Origin: Ruicaihuangia caeni
GTDB lineage: Bacteria; Actinomycetota; Actinomycetes; Actinomycetales; Microbacteriaceae
Direction: 5' to 3'
Assembly: GCF_029952955.1 (NCBI RefSeq)
Contig: NZ_JASATX010000001.1
Location: 868,001-932,000, forward strand
DNA length: 64,000 nt
A model generated the notes under the pieces. It had not been told where the DNA came from. It saw only the letters and a list, made by a program, of their open reading frames with translations, and did no database searches. Position numbers and translations under genes: made by a program. Each line of letters begins with the position of its first letter. Position 1 is the stretch's first letter. Shown here piece by piece: positions 36,523 to 44,919 of the stretch.

Positions 36523-37806
36523 GTGCCGCTGACCCGTCGACAGATCTACTTCCGACGCAGGCTCGCCGTCTTCGGCACGCTCGCGGTGCTGCTCGGCGTC
36601 GGCGCCTATGTTCCCGCGACGCTGATGGCTCCTCTTCCCGAAGCCGCAGCGACCCTCGCGCCGTACTCCGTCGAGAGCGGCCCCGCGGCCCAGGTGGCAC
36701 TGCCTGAGTGGGGAGCTAGCGCGATCGGCGCCGAGGGGTTCGGCGATCGCGCAGCGGTCGCGCCGGAGGGTGCCGGGGTGCCGACGGATGCCGATCCTGT
36801 CGGCCTGCTCGCCTCGGCGGGGAGCGCCGAGGCCCTGCCGATCGCCAGCATCGCAAAGGTCGTGACGGCGCTCGTCGTGCTCGATGCGCACCCGCTCGAA
36901 GCAGGCGAACCGGGACCGGTCATCGCCACCACCGCGGCCGACCTCGACCACTACCACAAGCAACTCGCTTGGAACGGGTCCGTCCGGCCGGTCGCCCCGG
37001 GTCTGGCGTTCACGCAGCACGAACTGCTTGAACTGCTCCTGGTGGTCTCGGCGAACAACTACGCGGAGACACTCGTCACGTGGGCGTTCGGCTCAGAAGC
37101 CGCGTACGTGGATGCTGCTGGGGCGTGGCTGTCCGCCAATGGTCTCACCGGCATCACGATCGTCGACTGCACCGGGCTGGACCCGGCGAATCGGGCGTCG
37201 GCCGCGCACCTGCTGCCGCTCGCGGAACTCGCGATGCAGCATCCGGTCATCGCCGAGATCGTCGGCATCGCTCAAGGAGGCATGCACGACATCGGGCCGT
37301 ACGAGAACACGAACCCCGTGCTCGGCGACCCTGGCGTCATCGGCGTGAAGACCGGCACGCTCATGGACTTCGGCCACAATCTCCTGTTCGCAGCCGACAT
37401 CCCGGTGGGCGAGCACAGCGTGCGCGTGCACGGGGTCGTACTCGGAGCACCAGGGCGGCAGGCCTTGAGCGACGCGGTTCGCAATGCGCTCGCGAGTGCC
37501 GGCAGCGGGTTCCAGGAGTTGTCGTTGACGCAGGCAGGACAAGCTTTCGGCACGTACTCGACCGCCTGGGACGAGCGCACCCGGCTGACTGCCGCCGCTG
37601 ACGCATCGATCGTGGCGTGGTCGAACACGCCCGTGTCGGTGCTGGTGAGCTCGACCCCGCTGAGCAGTGCAGAGGCCGGGGCGAGGGTCGGCGTCGCGAC
37701 CTTCGTCGTGGGCGGCGAGACCGTCGAAGTGCCACTCGTGCTCGACGAGGCCCTCTCGGAGCCCGACCCCTGGTGGCGGCTGACCAACCCGGCTGAGCTG
37801 TTCTGA
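36523..37806 (+). CDS. D-alanyl-D-alanine carboxypeptidase (S11, PBP5-like)
   Basis: A 427-residue penicillin-binding protein that trims stem-peptide D-Ala. An N-terminal membrane anchor or signal (about residues 13-34) is followed by a linker and the transpeptidase fold: SxxK S109-K112 (PIASIAKVV), SxN S176-A-N178 (VSANNYAE), and KTG 276-278 (GVKTGT). A C-terminal beta-rich domain (about 340-415) follows. It acts outside the membrane on peptidoglycan. The gene is 28 nt after the methyltransferase but has its own leaderless-type promoter. Confidence 0.93.
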   Translation: MPLTRRQIYFRRRLAVFGTLAVLLGVGAYVPATLMAPLPEAAATLAPYSVESGPAAQVALPEWGASAIGAEGFGDRAAVAPEGAGVPTDADPVGLLASAGSAEALPIASIAKVVTALVVLDAHPLEAGEPGPVIATTAADLDHYHKQLAWNGSVRPVAPGLAFTQHELLELLLVVSANNYAETLVTWAFGSEAAYVDAAGAWLSANGLTGITIVDCTGLDPANRASAAHLLPLAELAMQHPVIAEIVGIAQGGMHDIGPYENTNPVLGDPGVIGVKTGTLMDFGHNLLFAADIPVGEHSVRVHGVVLGAPGRQALSDAVRNALASAGSGFQELSLTQAGQAFGTYSTAWDERTRLTAAADASIVAWSNTPVSVLVSSTPLSSAEAGARVGVATFVVGGETVEVPLVLDEALSEPDPWWRLTNPAELF

Positions 37807-37898
37807 ACGGCGGGAGTCCCTCGCTCCACGTGGCCTGCACATCGTCTGCGGCCGCGGCATCCAGCCGGTCTCGCCCTTCGCGGGCGGCGCGCTGACGC

Positions 37899-38684
37899 TC
37901 AGTCGTCTTCGAGTCGCACTGAGCCCGGGAGCGGGCGCTTCGGGGTGATGAAGTCACCGGAGGATTGATGCCGGATGCGGCGGATCACCCACGGAACGAA
38001 GTGCTCCCGCGCCCAGACGATGTCGTCGGCACGCGCGCGCCGCCAGCTGTACCGGGGGAGCGGTTCGGGCTGCATCGGTTCGAGATCGTTCGGCACGTTC
38101 AGCGCCGAGAGCACCATGCGCGCGATCGTGTGGTGACCAAGCGGCGAGAAGTGAAGCCGGTCGGGAGCCCACATGCGCGCGTCGCGCAGCTCGCGCAACG
38201 CCCACATGTCGGCGATGATCGCGTCGTGCTTGGCGGCTACCGTGTGCAGGTTCTCGTTATAGATGGCGACCTTGCCGCGAAGCCTGCCGAGCACCGGCGT
38301 ATGACCGATATCAGGACCGGTGAAGAGCACGACGGTCGCGTTCGAGGAGCGCAGGGTCTCGACCAGGCCATCCATCCGGCTCGCGACTTCGTCAGGGTCG
38401 GTGCCGGGCCTGATGATGTCGTTGCCGCCGGCCGACACGGTGATGAGATCCGGCTGCAGTGCCACGGCTGCGCCGGCCTGCTCGTCGATGATCTGCTGCA
38501 GCAGGCGGCCGCGCACGGCCAGATTGGCGTACGCGAAGTCGTCATGGCTGCGGGCGAGCACCTCCGCGACGCGGTCGGCCCAGCCGCGATGGCCGCCGAC
38601 GCTCCGCGGCTCGGGATCGCCGATCCCCTCGGTGAACGAGTCGCCGATCGCGACGTACCGCGTCCATGGGTGCACTTGCGTCAT
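37899..38684 (-). CDS. SGNH/GDSL hydrolase family protein
   Basis: A 261-residue SGNH-fold esterase. Block I is AIGDSFTEG with catalytic Ser16, Gly lies in AVRGRLLQQ, block III is SAGGNDI (Asn), and block V is DRLHFSPLGH with Asp and His. No signal peptide is visible, so it is probably cytoplasmic; its lipid, acyl or carbohydrate-ester substrate is unknown. A basic tail of about 60 residues extends beyond the domain. It converges with the carboxypeptidase gene. Confidence 0.88.
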   Translation of the reverse strand: MTQVHPWTRYVAIGDSFTEGIGDPEPRSVGGHRGWADRVAEVLARSHDDFAYANLAVRGRLLQQIIDEQAGAAVALQPDLITVSAGGNDIIRPGTDPDEVASRMDGLVETLRSSNATVVLFTGPDIGHTPVLGRLRGKVAIYNENLHTVAAKHDAIIADMWALRELRDARMWAPDRLHFSPLGHHTIARMVLSALNVPNDLEPMQPEPLPRYSWRRARADDIVWAREHFVPWVIRRIRHQSSGDFITPKRPLPGSVRLEDD

Positions 38685-38799
38685 GGGTCAAGCCTCCCAA
38701 ATACGCGGGGACGGCGTCCCTTGTCGCATGTTTTCCGGCGTGTCACTCTTTGCACAGGCGGGGACCACAACGACGGACCCCGGAGAAAGGGAGGACACC

Positions 38800-39060
38800 G
38801 TGGGATTCCTCGCATTCCTGATCCTCGGACTCATCGCGGGCGCCATCGCCAAGCTGATCTTGCCGGGTCGGCAGGGCGGCGGTTGGCTCGTGACGCTGCT
38901 GCTGGGCGTCGTCGGAGCCATCCTCGGCGGCTGGATCGGCTCATTGTTCTTCAACCGCGGCCTCACCGAATTCTTCGACCTCGGCACGTGGTTGCTCGCC
39001 ATTCTGGGGGCCATCATCGTGCTGCTCATCTGGGGCGCTCTCACTCGCAAGCGAGCGTAG
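38800..39060 (+). CDS. GlsB/YeaQ/YmgE-family stress membrane protein
   Basis: An 86-residue Gly-rich membrane protein with three predicted helices (about residues 2-19, 28-50 and 59-81). It matches the transglycosylase-associated/GlsB family through LILGLIAGAIAKLILPG and LLGVVGAILGGWIGS. Members are induced by general stress; the mechanism is unknown. The GTG at 38800 follows GGGAGGA. A very strong hairpin ends the gene. Confidence 0.9.
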   Translation: MGFLAFLILGLIAGAIAKLILPGRQGGGWLVTLLLGVVGAILGGWIGSLFFNRGLTEFFDLGTWLLAILGAIIVLLIWGALTRKRA

Positions 39061-39077
39061 TCCGCAACAGCCATCGA

Positions 39078-39120
39078 CACCGGGGGCGGTGGCCGGCTCG
39101 ACCGGCACCCGCCCCCGGTG
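39078..39120 (+). terminator. strong terminator after the GlsB-like gene
   Basis: A perfect 12-bp outer stem (CACCGGGGGCGG / CCGCCCCCGGTG) encloses an inner GCCGG/CCGGC hairpin; TTCT follows. Confidence 0.85.
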
Positions 39121-39151
39121 TTCTGCGTCGTACGGGTGCGAAGATGTTCGC

Positions 39152-40417
39152 GTGAGCAAGCAAGACGGCTCGTCGAGGCAGGTGACCACAGCGCCGCTCG
39201 ACGATCGCACCGCGACCATCATGCACGTCGACATGGACGCGTTCTTCGCCTCCGTCGAACTGCTCGAGCGGCCGGACCTCCGTGGCAAGCCGGTGATCGT
39301 GGGCCACGCGAGCGCGCGCTCGGTCGTGACCGCGGCGACCTACGAAGCGCGGCGCTACGGCGTGAACTCGGCGATGCCCATGGCCGTCGCGCTGCGCCGC
39401 TGCCCGCACGCCGTTGTGCTGGAACCGCACTTCGACCGCTACCAGCACTTCTCACGTCAGGTGCGCGCGATCTTCGAAGAGTTCACCCCGCGCGTCGAGC
39501 CCCTCAGCATCGATGAGGCGTTCCTCGACATCACCGGCGCCCGCGCGCTGTTCGGCGGCGCCTACGCGATCGGCACCGAACTGCGTCGGCGCGTGCTGGA
39601 TCGCACCGGGTTGACGTGCTCCGTGGGCGCGGCGCCGACCAAGTTCCTCGCGAAGCTCGCATCGACCCGGGCGAAACCGGATGGGCTGCTGATCGTGCCC
39701 GAGCCCGACACGCTTCGATTCCTGCATCCGCAGCCGATCTCCGCCCTGTGGGGTGTCGGACCGAAGACGGCGGATCACCTGACGAGGCTGGGCCTCAGAA
39801 CGGTCGCGGATGTCGCCGCGGTACCGATCGAGACGCTGCGCGCGGCCATCGGAGATGCGGGGGCCACGCGGCTGCACGCCTTGGCGTGGGGTCGCGATCC
39901 GCGCATCGTCGACACCGTCTCGGCCGAGAAGAGCATCGGCCATGAGACGACCTTCGAGACCGACGTGAGGGATGCTGAGACGCTGAAGCGGGAACTGCTC
40001 CGACTGTCGCTCCGCGTGGGTGAGCGCCTGCGACGCAGCGATGTCGCGGCCCGCACGGTGTCCCTGAAGCTGCGCCTTCACGACTTCACGACGCTCACGA
40101 GGTCGCGCACCCTGAACGAGCCGACCGATCTCGGCAGGCGGGTCTACGAGGAGGCGGTCACCCTGCTCGAGGCGCTCGGACGACATGGCGAGGGCGTACG
40201 CCTGATCGGGGTTCGCGCGGAGCAGCTCTCCGCGGATGCCGGGGGCGGCGCCGTCCTCTGGGACGACGACGAATCGTGGCGCGACACCGAAGCCGCCGTC
40301 GACGCGCTCAATGCGAAGTTCGGGGAGGGCGCTCTGCGGCCCGCGGCATTGCTCGGCCCCGGGGGCGCCAGACGTCACCACGCGCGCGAGCAGGCGGATC
40401 GAGACCGTCCGGTGTGA
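39152..40417 (+). CDS. dinB: DNA polymerase IV (DinB, Y-family)
   Basis: A 421-residue translesion polymerase. Catalytic acids are in MHVDMDAFFASVE and SIDEAFLDITGA; the helix-hairpin-helix GVGPKTADHLTRLGL and a little-finger domain (about residues 250-360) follow. It copies damaged DNA with low fidelity. The GTG at 39152 is the first codon consistent with the family N-terminus. No canonical LexA box precedes it, unlike the imu cassette 13 kb away. The last 40 residues are Arg/Ala-rich and not conserved; no clear beta-clamp motif stands out. Confidence 0.94.
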   Translation: MSKQDGSSRQVTTAPLDDRTATIMHVDMDAFFASVELLERPDLRGKPVIVGHASARSVVTAATYEARRYGVNSAMPMAVALRRCPHAVVLEPHFDRYQHFSRQVRAIFEEFTPRVEPLSIDEAFLDITGARALFGGAYAIGTELRRRVLDRTGLTCSVGAAPTKFLAKLASTRAKPDGLLIVPEPDTLRFLHPQPISALWGVGPKTADHLTRLGLRTVADVAAVPIETLRAAIGDAGATRLHALAWGRDPRIVDTVSAEKSIGHETTFETDVRDAETLKRELLRLSLRVGERLRRSDVAARTVSLKLRLHDFTTLTRSRTLNEPTDLGRRVYEEAVTLLEALGRHGEGVRLIGVRAEQLSADAGGGAVLWDDDESWRDTEAAVDALNAKFGEGALRPAALLGPGGARRHHAREQADRDRPV

Positions 40418-40450
40418 CCTTGTCGGCGGTCGCGGCTACCATTTGCTGAA

Positions 40451-42247
40451 GTGAACGCCCAGCCGCAGCTCCAACCCCAAATGGGGAATTTCGCGGCCGA
40501 GCACCTCTCTCCGAGCTTTCCGGCACGTGCGCCCTGGGGCACCGCCGACAAGCTGCGCGCTTGGCAGGTGGAAGCCCTCGACGCCTACTTCGAGCGCGAG
40601 CCCCGCGACTTCCTCGCGGCTGCGACTCCGGGCGCCGGCAAGACGACCTTCGCGTTGAGACTCGCCACTGAGCTGCTCCGGCGCGGCACGGTCGATCGCA
40701 TCACCGTCGTCGCCCCGACGGAGCACCTGAAGAAGCAGTGGGCCGACGCGGCGCACCGCGTCGGCATCCGTCTCAATCCTGAGTTCCGCAACAGCCACGG
40801 CACGCACGGCCGGCACTATCACGGCGTCGCCATCACCTATGCGCAGGTGGCGACCAACGCGAGCGTGCATCGACGTCTCACGCTGTCCGGCCGAAGCCTC
40901 GTCATTCTCGATGAGGTGCATCACGGCGGAGACGCGCTGAGCTGGGGCGACGCCATCCGTGAGGCGTTCGAGCAGGCGACACGGCGGCTCTCGCTCACCG
41001 GCACTCCCTTCCGGTCTGACACGGCGCCGATCCCGTTCGTGCGATATCTGCGCGACGAGCGCGGCATCCGCACCTCGCAGACCGACTACAACTACGGCTA
41101 CGGGCGCGCCCTTGCAGACGGCGTCGTGCGGCCCGTCATCTTCATGTCGTACGCGGGCACCATGCGCTGGCGCACGCGATCGGGCGACGAGATGGAGGCT
41201 CGCCTCGGCGAGCCGGACACCAAGGACGTCACCTCACAGGCATGGCGCACCGCGCTCGACCCCGAGGGCGAGTGGATCCCAGCCGTGCTGCGCGCCGCAG
41301 ATGTGCGCCTGAGCGAGGTGCGAAGGGCGGTTCCGGATGCCGGAGGCCTCGTCATCGCCACCGACCACGCAGCGGCCAAGGCGTACGCGGCGATCCTCCG
41401 CGAGGTCACCGGTGAGGCTCCGACGCTCGTGCTGAGCGACGACGCCACGGCCGGAGAGCGCATCGACGAGTTCTCGGCCGGGGACTCGCGATGGATGGTT
41501 GCGGTCCGCATGGTGTCGGAGGGCGTCGACGTGCCGCGGCTGGCCGTCGGCGTGTACGCGACGAACGCCTCCACCCCGTTGTTCTTCGCCCAGGCGATCG
41601 GCCGGTTCGTGCGCACCCGGCGCCGGGGGGAGACCGCGACCGTGTTCCTTCCGAGCGTGCCGCAACTGCTCGCGCTCGCCACCCGTCTTGAGCTCGAGCG
41701 CGATCACGCGCTCGACCGCGAGCGGTCGGATGACGGCGACCTCTTCGCCGAAGAAGACGCGATGCTGGCCGAGGCCAACCGTGAGGAGAAGGCTTCGGCA
41801 GAGCTCCAGCAGGAGTTCACGTGGCAGGCCTTGGAGTCGAGCGCCACCTTCGAGAAGGCCGTGTACAACGGCGACGAGTTCGGGCAACTGGCCGTGCCCG
41901 GCACTCCCGAGGAGTTCGATTTCATCGGGATTCCGGGGCTGCTCGATCCCGAGCAGGTGAGCGATCTGCTCCGGCACCGGCAGCGACGGCAGTCGAAGCG
42001 GATGCGTGAGCGGCCCGCGCAGCAGCGGGAAGACGACGTGCCGCAGCCTCTCTATCGCACGCTCAAGGAGCAACGGGCCCTGCTGAACAGCCTCGTCGGC
42101 ATCCGGGCGAAGCACACGAATCAGCCTCATGCGATGGTGCACGCGGAGGTGCGTCGAGCGACAGGCGGGCCGCCCGTCGCGCAGGCGAGCGTTGCCCAAC
42201 TACAAGCGCGCATCGACCTGCTTCGGAAGTGGCTGACACGGGGTTGA
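40451..42247 (+). CDS. DEAD/DEAH-box (SF2) helicase
   Basis: A 598-residue SF2 helicase. Motif I is ATPGAGKTTFALRLA, motif II (Walker B) ILDEVHHGGD, motif III SLTGTPFRSD, motif V VSEGVDVPRLAVGVY, and motif VI FAQAIGRFVRTRR. The C-terminal 150 residues are charged and partly coiled. It resembles the helicase part of restriction or repair enzymes, but no nuclease or methylase gene is nearby, so its role (probably DNA repair) is inferred. The GTG has TACCAT 8 nt upstream (40437-40442), suggesting a leaderless mRNA. Confidence 0.87.
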   Translation: MNAQPQLQPQMGNFAAEHLSPSFPARAPWGTADKLRAWQVEALDAYFEREPRDFLAAATPGAGKTTFALRLATELLRRGTVDRITVVAPTEHLKKQWADAAHRVGIRLNPEFRNSHGTHGRHYHGVAITYAQVATNASVHRRLTLSGRSLVILDEVHHGGDALSWGDAIREAFEQATRRLSLTGTPFRSDTAPIPFVRYLRDERGIRTSQTDYNYGYGRALADGVVRPVIFMSYAGTMRWRTRSGDEMEARLGEPDTKDVTSQAWRTALDPEGEWIPAVLRAADVRLSEVRRAVPDAGGLVIATDHAAAKAYAAILREVTGEAPTLVLSDDATAGERIDEFSAGDSRWMVAVRMVSEGVDVPRLAVGVYATNASTPLFFAQAIGRFVRTRRRGETATVFLPSVPQLLALATRLELERDHALDRERSDDGDLFAEEDAMLAEANREEKASAELQQEFTWQALESSATFEKAVYNGDEFGQLAVPGTPEEFDFIGIPGLLDPEQVSDLLRHRQRRQSKRMRERPAQQREDDVPQPLYRTLKEQRALLNSLVGIRAKHTNQPHAMVHAEVRRATGGPPVAQASVAQLQARIDLLRKWLTRG

Positions 42248-42543
42248 CGCTCCGTGGTCCCCACTACTGGGGGCACGCTTGTACCCCGTTTTCGATGGAT
42301 GTCGGCAGAATAGGGGACGCGAAACGCTTTCAGGAACGGTAGCGTGATCGCTGTCGCAAGGGCCCCCGAAGCCCAGCGATGGCAGAACCCTCACTGAACC
42401 CGAAGCACAACGGACGGGCGGAACCCGAACTTCTACGCCCGTCCGGCGGCACCGCCCCGAGTGCCGCAGATCGATAACCGAACACACCCGAAAAATCGCA
42501 AGGCGCTTCCTCGAGAGGCGCTGTTCAACAAGGAACCCGAACC
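42248..42543 (+). other. long untranslated leader/operator region before the GT2-GH18 operon
   Basis: No gene is seen. The region holds a GAAA-CGC-TTTC inverted repeat at 42321-42331, of the kind bound by LacI-family regulators, and a 10-bp perfect stem (CGGACGGGCG 42411-42420 / CGCCCGTCCG 42436-42445) with a 15-nt loop, followed by a GGCGG/CCGCC mini-hairpin. It looks like a regulated leader, possibly an attenuator. No known riboswitch class could be assigned. Confidence 0.45.
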
Positions 42544-44919
42544 TTGACCGATACGCTCCACCCTGCCCAGAATCCGTCCGCTTACCCCACCTCCGGCGCG
42601 TCCTCGGCGGCGGAGCACCCCTCCGCAGTCGGCGGCAAGTCGGCACGTCGCCGTCAGTGGGGTGCGGAACGCTCGACCGCCCCGCTGCCCTCACAGCACC
42701 CGATCCCGAGCGACCGCAAGATCGCGCTCGGCCGGATCGCGATCGTGATGACGGTCGTGTTTTGGTTGGTGTACGTGATCTACACGATCATGCGCGAGTT
42801 CATCAACAACGGGAACGGCGGCTTCAGGTTCACCACCGAGGCCATCGGCTATGTGATCGTCGTGACCTTCCTTACGTTCTCGGCGCTCATGTACCTCGTA
42901 GCCCGACAGGGCGCACTCGAGCGCTTCAAAGCCCACCGACGGGTTCCTCGCGCCGAGCTCGACCGCCATTTCAGCCATTCGGATCGCGATCTCACGGTGC
43001 TCGTGCCCTCGTATGCCGAAGAGCCCGAAGTGGTGCGAGCCACCCTCTGGTCGGCAGCCCTCCAGGAATACCCCTCCATGAGGGTCATGCTCCTCCTCGA
43101 CGACCCGCCCTACCCGACCGACCCCGCAGTGGCGGAACGGCTCGACCGGTCGCGCCGCCTCGCCGAGGAGATCGAGACGGCACTCGAGGAGCCGCGGTTC
43201 CGCGCCGACTCGGCACTGCGCGATTTCGAATCGAAGTACGCGGATCGCGGCTGGGTGGAGGCGCCGGCCGTCCACACCCTCGCCGAGCTGTACCGCTGGT
43301 CGGCGGGGTGGCTTCGCCAGCGCGCCGAGGATGAGCCGATCGTCGACCACGTCGATGTGTTCTTCACCGAGCAGGTGCTCGGCGGGCTCGCCGATGACCT
43401 CGAGCTCACGGCGTCGGCGCTCGACGCGGCAGTGCTCGAGCGCTCCGCGCCGACCGCGGAACGCATGGGCGAACTGCACCGGCGCCTGGTCTGGATCTTC
43501 ACCGCCTCGCTCGGCACCTTCGAGCGCAAGCTGTACTCCTCGGTGTCGCACGAGGCCAACAAGGCGATGAACCTGAACGCCTACCTCGGACTGATGGGCG
43601 GCCACTATCGCCCGGAGGAGACCCCGGATGGCACCATCCTCCGTCCCGTGGACGAACCCGGTCCCGGCGACCTCTGCGTTCCGGACGCCGACTACGTGCT
43701 GACGCTCGACGCGGACTCCCTGCTGCTGCGGGAGTACTGCCTTCGCCTCGTCTACCTGCTGGAGCAGCCCGAGCACGAGCGCGTCGCGGTCGTGCAGACG
43801 CCGTACTCCTCCTTCCGCGGTGCGAGCACCCGAATCGAGCGGCTCGCAGGCGCGACCACCGACCTGCAGCACCTGCTGCACCAAGGCATGACCAAGCACA
43901 ATGCGACCTTCTGGGTCGGCGCGAATGCCGTCATCCGGAAGGCAGCGCTCGCTGACATCGTCGAGACTGAGACCGTCGGCGGCTTCACCGTGCGGCGGTA
44001 CGTGCAGGACCGCACGGTCATCGAAGACACCGAGTCGAGCATCGACCTGGGAAGCCACGGCTGGACGCTCGTGAACTACCCCGAGCGCTTGAGCTACAGC
44101 GCGACACCGCCTGACTTCGGCTCGCTCATCGTGCAGCGGCGCCGCTGGGCCAATGGCGGCCTCCTCATCATGCCGAAGCTGTGGCGCCAGGTGCGCGACC
44201 GTCGGCGCAGCGGCCAGCACATGGGCCTGCTCGAGCTCGCCCTCCGCGTGAACTACATGGCTTCGATCGCCTGGGCGAGCTTCGGACTGGTGTTCCTCCT
44301 CGCGTACCCCTACGACGGCAGGCTGCTGAGCCCCGTGGTGGTGCTCGCCGCTCTTCCGTACTTCATCGCGATGGCGAGCGACCTGCGATACTGCGGCTAC
44401 AAGCGGCTCGATGTGCTTCGCATCTACGGGTTCAATCTGATCCTGCTGCCGGTGAACCTCGCGGGCGTGCTCAAATCGATCGAACAGGCGATCACCAACC
44501 GCAAGATCCCGTTCGCACGCACACCCAAGGTGCGGAACCGCACCGCGGCGCCGGCGCTGTACGTGCTTGCTCCCTACCTGATCATCGCCTTCTCGCTGTT
44601 CACCCTGTGGCGTGACGCAACCGCGGGTAACTGGGGCAACGCCCTGTTCGCGGCATTCAACGCGGTGCTCGCGATCTGGATCACAGTGGCCTACATCGGC
44701 ATCGGCACCTCGATGGTCGATCTCTTCGGCGGGGTGCTGCGTTGGCTCTTCATCGCGCGCGAGCCGAAGCAGGCACCGGTCGCGGAGGCCGAGGCATCCG
44801 ACGACAGTCTCGACTGGCGCGCTGTGCTCTATCACGGCCGGGCCGACGAGGTCGTCCATCGCACGAGTGATCTGCGGATCGCGCCCCTCGCGCCCGCGGT
44901 GAGCGGAGCGAAGTCATGA
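42544..44919 (+). CDS. membrane glycosyltransferase family 2 (processive polysaccharide synthase-like)
   Basis: A 791-residue inner-membrane GT2 enzyme resembling cellulose, chitin and hyaluronan synthases. Two N-terminal helices (about 61-82 and 98-118) precede the GT-A domain. Its landmarks are VLVPSYAEEPEVVRATL, D186-D187 (LLLDDPP), NKAMNLN, DxD D389/D391 (LDADS), EDTE at 494-497, and the product-channel motif Q531-RRRW535. Four or more C-terminal helices follow. About 130 extra residues (roughly 195-330) separate the first Asp from the DxD. The start is TTG with AAGGA about 10 nt upstream. The stop overlaps the next gene's ATG. The polymer is unknown. Confidence 0.88.
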   Translation: MTDTLHPAQNPSAYPTSGASSAAEHPSAVGGKSARRRQWGAERSTAPLPSQHPIPSDRKIALGRIAIVMTVVFWLVYVIYTIMREFINNGNGGFRFTTEAIGYVIVVTFLTFSALMYLVARQGALERFKAHRRVPRAELDRHFSHSDRDLTVLVPSYAEEPEVVRATLWSAALQEYPSMRVMLLLDDPPYPTDPAVAERLDRSRRLAEEIETALEEPRFRADSALRDFESKYADRGWVEAPAVHTLAELYRWSAGWLRQRAEDEPIVDHVDVFFTEQVLGGLADDLELTASALDAAVLERSAPTAERMGELHRRLVWIFTASLGTFERKLYSSVSHEANKAMNLNAYLGLMGGHYRPEETPDGTILRPVDEPGPGDLCVPDADYVLTLDADSLLLREYCLRLVYLLEQPEHERVAVVQTPYSSFRGASTRIERLAGATTDLQHLLHQGMTKHNATFWVGANAVIRKAALADIVETETVGGFTVRRYVQDRTVIEDTESSIDLGSHGWTLVNYPERLSYSATPPDFGSLIVQRRRWANGGLLIMPKLWRQVRDRRRSGQHMGLLELALRVNYMASIAWASFGLVFLLAYPYDGRLLSPVVVLAALPYFIAMASDLRYCGYKRLDVLRIYGFNLILLPVNLAGVLKSIEQAITNRKIPFARTPKVRNRTAAPALYVLAPYLIIAFSLFTLWRDATAGNWGNALFAAFNAVLAIWITVAYIGIGTSMVDLFGGVLRWLFIAREPKQAPVAEAEASDDSLDWRAVLYHGRADEVVHRTSDLRIAPLAPAVSGAKS

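Noticed and set aside
39138-39151. GCGAAGATGTTCGC palindrome just before dinB as a LexA box
   Set aside because: The CGAA and TTCG halves are only 4 nt apart; the actinobacterial LexA box needs 6. Compare the perfect site at 52328-52343.
42270-42370. c-di-GMP-I (GEMM) riboswitch upstream of the GT2 gene
   Set aside because: Only short core-like words match; the first paired helix and tetraloop receptor are not visible. Kept as a leader of unknown class.
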